Of a stretch of 6,306 nt of DNA, positions 1 to 5,472 are shown in pieces. A model generated the notes under the pieces. That model was not told the DNA's origin and ran no database searches. It saw only the letters and a list, made by a program, of their open reading frames with translations. The stretch is taken from contig WTIB01000317.1 of the NCBI GenBank assembly GCA_011522905.1, positions 1 to 6,306 on the forward strand, read 5' to 3'. The DNA is from Crocinitomicaceae bacterium (GTDB lineage: Bacteria; Bacteroidota; Bacteroidia; Flavobacteriales_D; Crocinitomicaceae). Every line of letters begins with the position of its first letter. Position 1 is the stretch's first letter. Position numbers and translations under genes: made by a program.

Positions 1-1
1 T

Positions 2-208
2 ACTTCGCCTCTAATTCCATGGAATACCTGTGGTGCGTTTCACGCAGGAACCCTAGGGGTAGCTACTGGAACATATTGGATGTTTTGCTTCTTCAATTTA
101 ATCAGTCCGATCATGACCATGCTTTATGGATTCTTAAATATTCGAATCAGAAAATATTCTCAAGAAGAAATGGAGGCCATAAAAAATGGCGAGGCTACAC
201 CAATTTAA
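2..208 (+). CDS. nhaC: NhaC-type Na+/H+ antiporter, C-terminal end (partial)
   Basis: The reading frame is already open at the left edge and ends with TAA at 206-208, giving the last 68 residues of a protein whose start lies outside the window. The fragment begins TSPLIPWNTCGAF and continues with a hydrophobic stretch around LGVATGTYWMFCFFNLISP, then a short charged tail (RIRKYSQEEMEAIKNGE). The PL-PWNTCGA motif followed by LGV and an aromatic FFNLISP segment is what I know from the end of NhaC-family sodium/proton antiporters, inner-membrane proteins that expel Na+ in exchange for protons. The charged tail would be cytoplasmic. The 3' end overlaps the converging gmhA gene by 14 bases (195-208) and no terminator separates them. 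Family assignment rests on only one or two membrane segments, so a relative within the same antiporter superfamily remains possible. Confidence 0.78.
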   Translation, partial: TSPLIPWNTCGAFHAGTLGVATGTYWMFCFFNLISPIMTMLYGFLNIRIRKYSQEEMEAIKNGEATPI

Positions 209-779
209 GTGAACGCTCTATTCCATCAATGAGGGCATGAATCACTTTGATATGTATTTCTTGAGCTCGATCAGCATATTCACTTTGTGGCGCTCGAATT
301 TCAAGGTCTGCTAAATCGGCTAATTGTCCGCCAGTTTTTCCAGTTAATACAATCGTCTTGATGCCCTTTTCTTTTGCGGTCTTAACTGCTTTAATCACAT
401 TTTCGGAATTCCCTGAGGTGGATATCCCTAATAAAACATCACCTTTTTTACCCACGGCTTCAACATATCTTGAAAAAACGTATTCATAGCCATAATCATT
501 AGCTACACATGAGATGTGACTTGGATCTGAAATTGAAAGTGCAGCAAGACCTCTTCGATCATTACGGAATCGACCACTTAATTCCTCGGCAAAATGCATG
601 GCATCACACATTGAGCCACCGTTTCCACAGCTTATGACCTTGCCTCCTTGACTTAAAGAGGTAGATAATATTTCTATGGCATCGCTTATTTTTTGCATGT
701 TCTGCTCCGTGCTGAAAAGATCTAGGATTTCTTTTGCCTGTTCAAAATGATTTTTGATGTCTTTGTTACTCATATCCAT
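195..779 (-). CDS. gmhA: Sedoheptulose-7-phosphate isomerase (phosphoheptose isomerase)
   Basis: This 194-residue protein is a single SIS domain and closely follows E. coli GmhA (192 residues). It converts D-sedoheptulose 7-phosphate to D-glycero-D-manno-heptose 7-phosphate, the first step towards ADP- or GDP-heptose for lipopolysaccharide core or other surface glycans, in the cytoplasm. Visible signatures are the phosphosugar loop CGNGGS (51-56), GISTSGNS (118-125) and the C-terminal helix QEIHIKVIH (173-181). The zinc and catalytic residues expected from the E. coli enzyme are all present: H62, E66, Q173 and H181. The residue after GNGGS is Met57, where E. coli has His. No other heptose-pathway gene is next to it. 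Two ATGs lie six bases apart (M1 and M3); neither has a clear ribosome-binding site, so the start is uncertain by two codons. A weak minus-strand ATTCTTTG at 808-815 may be its promoter element, but no matching -33 TTG is seen. Confidence 0.95.
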   Translation of the reverse strand: MDMSNKDIKNHFEQAKEILDLFSTEQNMQKISDAIEILSTSLSQGGKVISCGNGGSMCDAMHFAEELSGRFRNDRRGLAALSISDPSHISCVANDYGYEYVFSRYVEAVGKKGDVLLGISTSGNSENVIKAVKTAKEKGIKTIVLTGKTGGQLADLADLEIRAPQSEYADRAQEIHIKVIHALIDGIERSLKLV

Positions 780-814
780 TAAAGTCGAGTAAAGTTAAGT
801 AAATCTCCAAAGAA

Positions 815-842
815 TTGCGGTTTCAATTGTTTTGTATCTTTG
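815..842 (+). promoter_or_regulatory. Bacteroidota-type promoter of the SDR gene
   Basis: TTG at 815-817, a 17-base spacer, then TATCTTTG at 835-842 matches the Bacteroidota consensus TTG-N17-23-TAnnTTTG exactly. Transcription normally starts a few bases after the final G, that is near 846-849. The ATG of the SDR gene is at 847, so the transcript would have almost no 5' leader. The position of the start site is inferred, not seen. Confidence 0.65.
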
Positions 843-846
843 TTTT

Positions 847-1647
847 ATGTCGAAAAGGGAGCATTTCAGTGATAAAGTGGTTTGGGTAACGGGAGCGAGC
901 TCAGGAATCGGAAAAGAGCTATGTATTCAGCTTTCAGGCTATGGTGCTCAGCTCATTTTGTCAAGTAGAAATGAAGAGGCTTTACATACGCTATGTAAAG
1001 AATTGCCTTCATCTGATAGACATATTGTTCTCCCATTAGACCTTGCTCAGAGCAGTACCTTTGATGAGGTGGTTGCATCATTAACAAATCGAGTAGATCG
1101 TATTGATATTCTCATTCAAAATGGTGGTGTGAGCCAACGTGCGACTGCTTTTGATGCATCTGAAGATGTGATAAGGCGCATTATGGAAGTCAATTTTTTT
1201 GGCAACGTATTACTCACAAAGTCAGTTTTACCAATCTTAAGAAAGAATAAAGCACAGATTTTGGTAATAAGTAGTATCGCAGGAAAGTTTGGATTTTTTC
1301 TAAGATCAAGCTACAGTGCCTCAAAACATGCGCTGCATGGTTATTATGAATCTCTTGCTTTGGAAGAGGAGAAAAACGGAATTTCTGTTACGATGGCTTG
1401 TCCAGGGAAAATAAATACACCAATATCTCAAAATGCATTATCTGCAGATGGTAAAAAGCATGGAGAAATGGATCATAATCAGCAGACTGGTATGTCTGTT
1501 GAAGATTGTGTATCCCAGCTATTGGATGCCTTGAGCAAGAGGAAGCGTGAGGTACTCATTGGAAATAAGGAAATAAAGGCCGTTACCTTGAGAAGATTTT
1601 TCCCTTCCTTATTTTGGAAAGTCATTAAAAATCAATCGGCAACATAG
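847..1647 (+). CDS. Short-chain dehydrogenase/reductase, DHRS7-like
   Basis: This 266-residue classical SDR is an NAD(P)H-dependent oxidoreductase with a Rossmann fold. The cofactor loop TGASSGIG is at 15-22, an acidic-strand LDL at 64-66, the structural Asn in MEVNFFGN at N116, SSIAG with the catalytic Ser at 142-143, and YSASK with Y156 and K160. The usual NNAG motif reads QNGG (91-94). The segment GGVSQRA, the C-terminal CPGKINTPIS (185-194) and the hydrophobic FFPSLFWKVI tail (251-260) resemble the DHRS7/11-beta-HSD1-like branch, whose members reduce hydrophobic alcohols, ketones or steroids; the substrate here is unknown. The same frame is open back to a TTG at 832, but that codon lies inside the spacer of the predicted promoter, so I chose the ATG at 847. 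It diverges from gmhA across 67 bases and converges on the HU gene, with a hairpin terminator between. Confidence 0.9.
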   Translation: MSKREHFSDKVVWVTGASSGIGKELCIQLSGYGAQLILSSRNEEALHTLCKELPSSDRHIVLPLDLAQSSTFDEVVASLTNRVDRIDILIQNGGVSQRATAFDASEDVIRRIMEVNFFGNVLLTKSVLPILRKNKAQILVISSIAGKFGFFLRSSYSASKHALHGYYESLALEEEKNGISVTMACPGKINTPISQNALSADGKKHGEMDHNQQTGMSVEDCVSQLLDALSKRKREVLIGNKEIKAVTLRRFFPSLFWKVIKNQSAT

Positions 1648-1650
1648 GGC

Positions 1651-1679
1651 AAAAAAAAAGCCATCCGAAGATGGCCTTT
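1651..1679. terminator. Bidirectional terminator between SDR and HU genes
   Basis: The stem GCCATC (1660-1665) pairs with GATGGC (1670-1675) around the loop CGAA, which reads as the very stable TTCG tetraloop on the minus strand. On the minus strand the stem is followed by nine T residues (1659 down to 1651), a textbook intrinsic terminator for HU, whose stop codon ends at 1697. On the plus strand only CTTTAT follows, so it should stop SDR transcripts less well. Confidence 0.88.
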
Positions 1680-1696
1680 ATAATTCTTTGCAATTC

Positions 1697-1969
1697 TTAG
1701 TTTACACTTGACGATAAATCAGATCCTGCTTTGAATTTTACTGTGTTTTTAGCTGCGATTTGAATAACAGCTCCAGTTTTTGGATTACGACCAGCTCTTG
1801 CAGCACGTCTTGAGATTGAAAATGATCCAAAACCTACTAAAGAAATTCTGTCACCTTTTTTCAATGCTCCAGTTGTAGCACCAACAAATGCATCTAATGC
1901 TTTTTTCGCATCAGCTTTAGATAATCCAGCTCCGTCTGCCATTGCATCAATTAATTCTGCTTTGTTCAT
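1697..1969 (-). CDS. HU-family DNA-binding protein
   Basis: This 90-residue protein has the normal length of HU/IHF proteins and matches HU along its whole length. HU dimers bind and bend DNA without strong sequence preference, compact the nucleoid and assist replication, repair and transcription. The N-terminal helices MNKAELIDAMA and SKADAKKALDAF form the dimer core. The family signature GFGSFSI is at 46-52. The DNA-embracing arm carries RRAARAGRNPKTG (54-66), with the intercalating proline at P63, and the C-terminal strand and helix (AAKNTVKFKAGSDL) follow. It could also be called hup; IHF is less likely because there is no sign of an alpha/beta partner. It is a single-gene unit with its own promoter (2011-2040), an A-rich leader lacking a Shine-Dalgarno sequence, and a strong terminator. 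That arrangement suits a highly expressed gene. Confidence 0.96.
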   Translation of the reverse strand: MNKAELIDAMADGAGLSKADAKKALDAFVGATTGALKKGDRISLVGFGSFSISRRAARAGRNPKTGAVIQIAAKNTVKFKAGSDLSSSVN

Positions 1970-1983
1970 AATGAGTTGTTTTT

Positions 1984-2001
1984 TTAATGATTAATAATTA
2001 A
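1984..2001. repeat. AT-only near-palindrome in the HU leader
   Basis: The 18 bases TTAATGATTAATAATTAA form an inverted repeat with 16 of 18 positions symmetric. It sits just downstream of the predicted HU transcription start, within the 5' untranslated region. It could be an operator site, for instance for autoregulation, or simply a by-product of very AT-rich sequence. Confidence 0.4.
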
Positions 2002-2010
2002 TTATCGGAA

Positions 2011-2040
2011 CAAATATATCCGAATATCAATGCGAGTCAA
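2011..2040 (-). promoter_or_regulatory. Bacteroidota-type promoter of the HU gene
   Basis: Read on the minus strand, TTG (2040-2038, within CCTTGAC) is followed by a 19-base spacer and TATATTTG (2018-2011), an exact match to TTG-N17-23-TAnnTTTG. The expected start of transcription is near 2004-2007, giving a leader of about 35 to 38 bases before the ATG at 1969. The end of the leader is A-rich (AAAAAACAACTCATT), as is usual in well-translated Bacteroidota genes that lack a Shine-Dalgarno sequence. Confidence 0.72.
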
Positions 2041-2067
2041 GGTTTCATGCCTAAAAAGTACCAAAAA

Positions 2068-2096
2068 TGTTAATAAATGAACGAATTTGTTAATAA
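2068..2096 (+). repeat. Direct repeat TGTTAATAA x2, 20-bp period
   Basis: Two identical 9-mers TGTTAATAA lie at 2068-2076 and 2088-2096, start to start 20 bases apart, so they face the same side of the helix. Each matches the E. coli DnaA-box strand TGTGGATAA at 7 of 9 positions. They lie between the HU promoter and crtD. They may be binding sites for a regulator or for DnaA. The rest of the 265-base gap (1970-2234) holds the HU promoter and leader; I see no RNA gene, no gene-sized reading frame and no confident crtD promoter. The best crtD candidate is TACCTTTA at 2139-2146, without a -33 TTG. Confidence 0.45.
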
Positions 2097-2234
2097 CTAG
2101 GCTGGAATCCCTGTAAAATATAGGCTTTATGTCATTTTTACCTTTAGCTTTTTAAGATAATGTGGTCGTAATGACTTTAATTTATTGCTGCGGATTTAGG
2201 CAAACAATCAAAATTATCACTTGTTTTACATTTA

Positions 2235-3713
2235 ATGAGCAAAAAAGCAGTTGTAATTGGTGCAGGAATAGGGGGAATGGCTTCAGCTATTCGACTTGCA
2301 CATTTAGGTTTTGAAACTTCTGTTTATGAATCTAATGCGGAACCAGGTGGAAAAGTCAATTCAAAGCATTTTGGCTCATATCGATTCGATATGGGACCAT
2401 CAGTTTTTACAGAGCCACATTTAGTGGATGAGCTTTTATCGATTAATGGTGTGAGTAATTGTGATTTTGAATATCAAAAGCTTTCGATTTCATGTAACTA
2501 TTTTTTTGACGATGGCACTAGAGTGGCATTGCCACACGGGCCGGAGAAGGTAGCAGAGGTTTTACATAAGGACTTGGGCGAAGACAAGAACAAAGTGCTT
2601 CGATTTTTGAATAAACTGAGAAGAAATTATGAAGCCGTATATCCCGTATTTATTTCGGCGTCATTACATAGATTCACGCAATGGATGAATGTTGGAATTT
2701 TTCGAGCCATTTCACGAATACCAAAATATGGCTTACTAAGATCCATGGATGCTGTGAATCGAGCTCAGTTTAAAAATCCAAAAACTGCTCAAATATTCAA
2801 TCGTTTTGCGACATATAATGGAAGTAACCCGTACGAGGCTCCAGGCATGCTTAATATCATTGCCCATCTTGAATTAAATATTGGACCATATATACCAAAA
2901 GGTGGTATGGTATCCATTTCAAATCATTTATTTGAGCAGGCCAAATCAATGGGTGTTAAGTTCTATTTTAAACAAGCAGTTAATGAAATTCTACACAATA
3001 ACAAAAGAATTGAAGGTGTGCGCATTGCAAATCAAAAAATAGATGCTGATGTAGTCATAAGCAACATGGACGTTCATAATACCTACAAAAAATTGTTGAA
3101 TGGCTTTGATGGACCACAAAAAATACTATCTCAGGAGAAGTCGAGCTCAGCTATTGTATTTTATTGGGGGATCAAAAAAAAGTTTCCAGGTTTAGATGTA
3201 CATAATATCTTTTTCTCCAATGAGTATGAAAATGAATTTCAGAAGATGTTTAAAGAGCATGAACTGAGTGATGATCCGACCATTTATATTCATATATCCT
3301 CCAAAGTAGAAAAGCAAGATGCTCCTGAATATGGAGAGAATTGGTTCGTGATGGTTAATGCACCAATAAATAAAGGTCAGGATTGGGAAATAATGAGAAA
3401 GCAGCTAAGACAAAACATCTTGTTGAAGCTTAGTAGAATATTAAAGGAGGATATTGAGTCCTTGATTGAAATAGAGGAGTACACAGATCCTTCAAGGTTG
3501 GAGCAAATGTATACAGGAATGCATGGATCCATCTATGGAAATTCATCGAATAGTAAAATGTCTGCCTTTTACAGGCATCCAAATTTTTCCAATCAGCTTA
3601 AAGGCCTCTATTTTTCTGGTGTTACTGTGCACCCAGGAGGGGGAATACCTTTAGCCATAAATAGTGCAAAGATTATAGAAAAGTGTCTCAAAAGAGACTT
3701 TAATTTGGTTTAA
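2235..3713 (+). CDS. crtD: Carotenoid desaturase, CrtD-like (1-hydroxycarotenoid 3,4-desaturase)
   Basis: This 492-residue FAD-dependent enzyme belongs to the phytoene desaturase (CrtI/CrtD) family. The N-terminal dinucleotide fold has GAGIGG (9-14) and the ribose-binding Glu at the end of the second strand (E32), followed by PGGK (37-40) and FDMGPS (51-56). The C-terminal flavin-binding motif is LYFSGVTVHPGGGIP (458-472). The internal segment FNRFATYNGSNPYEAPG (188-204) and PKGGM (221-225) resemble Bacteroidota CrtD proteins, which introduce a 3,4 double bond into hydroxylated carotenoids on the way to myxol- or saproxanthin-type pigments, more than CrtI phytoene desaturases. That distinction is from memory and less certain than the family. 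No crtB, crtI, crtY or crtZ lies nearby. The ATG follows directly on TACATTTA with no Shine-Dalgarno. Its stop codon overlaps that of capA, sharing TTAA at 3710-3713, with no terminator between them. Confidence 0.85.
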   Translation: MSKKAVVIGAGIGGMASAIRLAHLGFETSVYESNAEPGGKVNSKHFGSYRFDMGPSVFTEPHLVDELLSINGVSNCDFEYQKLSISCNYFFDDGTRVALPHGPEKVAEVLHKDLGEDKNKVLRFLNKLRRNYEAVYPVFISASLHRFTQWMNVGIFRAISRIPKYGLLRSMDAVNRAQFKNPKTAQIFNRFATYNGSNPYEAPGMLNIIAHLELNIGPYIPKGGMVSISNHLFEQAKSMGVKFYFKQAVNEILHNNKRIEGVRIANQKIDADVVISNMDVHNTYKKLLNGFDGPQKILSQEKSSSAIVFYWGIKKKFPGLDVHNIFFSNEYENEFQKMFKEHELSDDPTIYIHISSKVEKQDAPEYGENWFVMVNAPINKGQDWEIMRKQLRQNILLKLSRILKEDIESLIEIEEYTDPSRLEQMYTGMHGSIYGNSSNSKMSAFYRHPNFSNQLKGLYFSGVTVHPGGGIPLAINSAKIIEKCLKRDFNLV

Positions 3714-4786
3714 CGCAATTGAATCTCTGGAATGTTTTCATTCTGAGACATGATTTTCCTTGCATTTTTAATAAATAAATTCATCCGTGACCTATTGGTC
3801 TCATTCATTATTTTTTTGTCGTTTTCATAAAGATTACAAGGAATGATTTCATAACTTTTTTTCCCGTTGATATTTGGTTTGTGTACCCAAATAAGGTGAT
3901 ATCCGGGTTCTCTGATTTCTACTTTATTTCCCTCTTTAACAAGTTTGAGTTCCAGCATCATTCCCCCATCAGTATTAACACTGGCTTGATTTGACACAAA
4001 ATTACCCAGAGAATATGCGATTAATTGATTTTCATCTTTCTTCCAAATCGCCTTTTGAATCACATGTGGATGACCTCCTATGACCATATTAGCGCCTTTA
4101 TCAAGAAGAAATTGGGCGATTTTTATTTGATTTTTATTGGGAGAAGTTTGGTATTCCATTCCCCAATGTGTGACCACTATGAGTTGATCAAGATTTTCAC
4201 GCTTTGTGTTTTCAATATCTAATCTCATTTGGGCCGTATCGATATAGTTCACAATTGTAGGTTTTGCCGCTTTCAAACCATTGGTGCCATAGGTATAATT
4301 TAGTACACCTACCCGAATACTTCCTTTTCTTAAAATTAATAGGTTATTATGTTTTCTCTCTGTTGGGTTCCGAAATGTGCCTGTATGAGGAATCTGCAGA
4401 GAGTCAAGCACCTTAAGCGTTCTTATAATTCCGCTTTTTCTGCGGTCAACTGAGTGGTTGTTTGCCGTAACTAATACGTCTATTCCATTTTCTTTACATG
4501 ATTTTGCTAAAGCATCAGGGGAAGAAAATTGTGGGTACCCAGAATATGGAGGCCCAGCCAATGTTACTTCAAGGTTTGCAATAGTAATATCTGCTCGATC
4601 GATAATCGGTTTAATTTTCTGAAATACTGGATCGTAATTGTAGCTTTTGGTTTTGGAATTATATGCTGCTTCTATTTGTCCACCATGTCCCATAATGTCT
4701 CCAATAAAAATTAGAGATAATGAATCTTGGCTGAAAAAGGCAGGAAATGTTAGGAAAAAGACAAAAACAATGCTGATTACTTTCAT
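3710..4786 (-). CDS. Secreted CapA-family (PGA_cap) metallophosphatase-like protein
   Basis: This 358-residue protein matches the CapA / poly-gamma-glutamate capsule family, which has a calcineurin-like metallophosphatase fold. Motifs appear in the expected order: FIGDIMGH (27-34), ANLE (70-73), ANNH (108-111), THWGMEY (206-212), GGHPHV (237-242) and SLGNF (259-263). The Asp, Asn and His residues in them form the presumed metal site. The N-terminus is a typical export signal: one Lys, a hydrophobic core to about residue 17, then AFFS before QDS, suggesting cleavage near residue 19. The mature protein would act in the periplasm or at the envelope. In Bacillus, CapA works with CapB and CapC in capsule synthesis, but neither is here. 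As in many Bacteroidota, this is a stand-alone paralogue whose substrate cannot be inferred. It starts 87 bases from the divergent GreA-like gene. A degenerate minus-strand TACTAAAATTTG near 4855 is the only promoter-like sequence. Confidence 0.88.
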   Translation of the reverse strand: MKVISIVFVFFLTFPAFFSQDSLSLIFIGDIMGHGGQIEAAYNSKTKSYNYDPVFQKIKPIIDRADITIANLEVTLAGPPYSGYPQFSSPDALAKSCKENGIDVLVTANNHSVDRRKSGIIRTLKVLDSLQIPHTGTFRNPTERKHNNLLILRKGSIRVGVLNYTYGTNGLKAAKPTIVNYIDTAQMRLDIENTKRENLDQLIVVTHWGMEYQTSPNKNQIKIAQFLLDKGANMVIGGHPHVIQKAIWKKDENQLIAYSLGNFVSNQASVNTDGGMMLELKLVKEGNKVEIREPGYHLIWVHKPNINGKKSYEIIPCNLYENDKKIMNETNRSRMNLFIKNARKIMSQNENIPEIQLR

Positions 4787-4873
4787 ATGAATCTATTTTC
4801 ATGAGAAAAATAGTATTTTAATCGCATTTTGAATGCCTTAGAACGCTTTTTATCAAATTTTAGTAAATAACTT

Positions 4874-5329
4874 ATGCCAATACATAGAGAAGATTTTTTA
4901 TCTCATCTTGAAAAAATCATAGACAAAAAAGTTTTAGCTTCTCGCAAATATTTGGAGTCAATAGAGGGTTCCATTCATTCAGAATCTAAAAGTACAGCAG
5001 GGGATAAGCACGATACATCTCGGGAGCTCATGCAGCAAGAGCGTAATAAAGCGGCTCAAAACTTGAGTAATCAATTGGCCATGCAAAAGACATTAATTCA
5101 ATTGAAGCTTATTGATGCAAATGTTGCTATTGGGTTTGGAAGTTTAATTGAAACCCAGGATCATGTCATATTTATAGGTTTGGCTTTGGGTAAAATAAAT
5201 TATTTAAATCGAGAGATCATATGTATTTCACCTTTATCCCCGCTTGCCAGATCCCTTGAGGGAATGCAAGTAGGGGAGGTTTGTACTTTTAATCAAGTCG
5301 TCTACGAAATAAAACAGCTTTTAAAATAA
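4874..5329 (+). CDS. GreA/GreB-like transcript-cleavage-factor homologue
   Basis: This 151-residue protein has the layout of GreA (158 residues in E. coli). Residues 8-80 are a charged, Gln-rich helical hairpin likely to be a coiled coil, and 85-150 form a small beta-rich domain. At the hairpin turn, AGDKHDTSRE (42-51) lines up with GDLKENAE of E. coli GreA. D44 and D47 therefore sit where the acidic tip residues D41 and E44 enter the RNA polymerase secondary channel. In the C-terminal domain, SPLARSLEGMQVGE (122-135) parallels SPIARGLIGKEEDD, and IGFGSLIE (86-93) parallels the GreA strand IFGATVTV. It is therefore probably a soluble RNA-polymerase-binding factor. As I recall, relatives of about this size are sometimes labelled 3-oxoacyl-ACP synthase; nothing in the sequence supports that. 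No clear ribosome-binding site or promoter is seen. The stop codon lies within the first arm of its terminator. Confidence 0.72.
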   Translation: MPIHREDFLSHLEKIIDKKVLASRKYLESIEGSIHSESKSTAGDKHDTSRELMQQERNKAAQNLSNQLAMQKTLIQLKLIDANVAIGFGSLIETQDHVIFIGLALGKINYLNREIICISPLSPLARSLEGMQVGEVCTFNQVVYEIKQLLK

Positions 5330-5358
5330 AAAAGTGAGGACGGGCCTCACTTTTTTAT
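5326..5358. terminator. Strong bidirectional terminator after the GreA-like gene
   Basis: AAAAAAGTGAGG (5328-5339) pairs perfectly with CCTCACTTTTTT (5345-5356) around the loop ACGGG. The pairing extends by two further base pairs on the outside, for 14 in all. The T-run 5351-5356 serves the plus strand, and the A-run 5328-5333 gives a T-run on the minus strand. It begins within the stop codon region of the GreA-like gene and could also stop transcripts of the converging surface-protein gene, 115 bases beyond its stop. Confidence 0.9.
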
Positions 5359-5360
5359 CA

Positions 5361-5390
5361 TTTAAATTTTAACGGTAGGTTAAATTTAAA
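5361..5390. repeat. AT-rich hairpin beside the terminator
   Basis: TTTAAATTTTAAC (5361-5373) is the reverse complement of GTTAAATTTAAA (5379-5390) apart from one bulged T, leaving the loop GGTAG. It begins two bases after the terminator stem and may act as a secondary terminator or a 3'-end stabiliser, mainly for the minus-strand transcript. No protein gene fits between 5330 and 5472. Confidence 0.5.
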
Positions 5391-5472
5391 ACAAAACACA
5401 TATTAACTAAACAAACTGTATGGTTATACTGATGTTAAAGCTAAAGGTTACAATTGAATGTGTTTTTTAATT

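Noticed and set aside
19..240. Open reading frame of 73 codons on the plus strand
   Set aside because: It is a frame shadow of the nhaC 3' end. The frame starting at base 2 gives the recognisable PWNTCGAF antiporter sequence, while this one resembles nothing and runs into gmhA antisense.
832..846. Upstream TTG start that would add MYLCF to the SDR protein
   Set aside because: It lies in the spacer and -7 element of the predicted promoter, so it would not be in the mRNA, and the added residues do not look like SDR sequence.
2129..2155. Tiny reading frame MSFLPLAF ahead of crtD, as a possible leader peptide
   Set aside because: Only eight codons, with no regulatory codon run and no attenuator-like hairpins following it; consistent with chance.
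2227..2234. TACATTTA directly before the crtD ATG as a promoter -7 element
   Set aside because: It matches 7 of 8 positions, but the transcript would start inside the coding region and no -33 TTG lies at the right distance.
4025..4222. 65-codon plus-strand reading frame
   Set aside because: Antisense to the conserved THWGMEY to GGHPHV part of the CapA protein; no family resemblance of its own.
4529..4714. 61-codon plus-strand reading frame with a hydrophobic stretch
   Set aside because: Antisense to the conserved N-terminal half of the CapA protein; the hydrophobicity is explained by reading that gene backwards.
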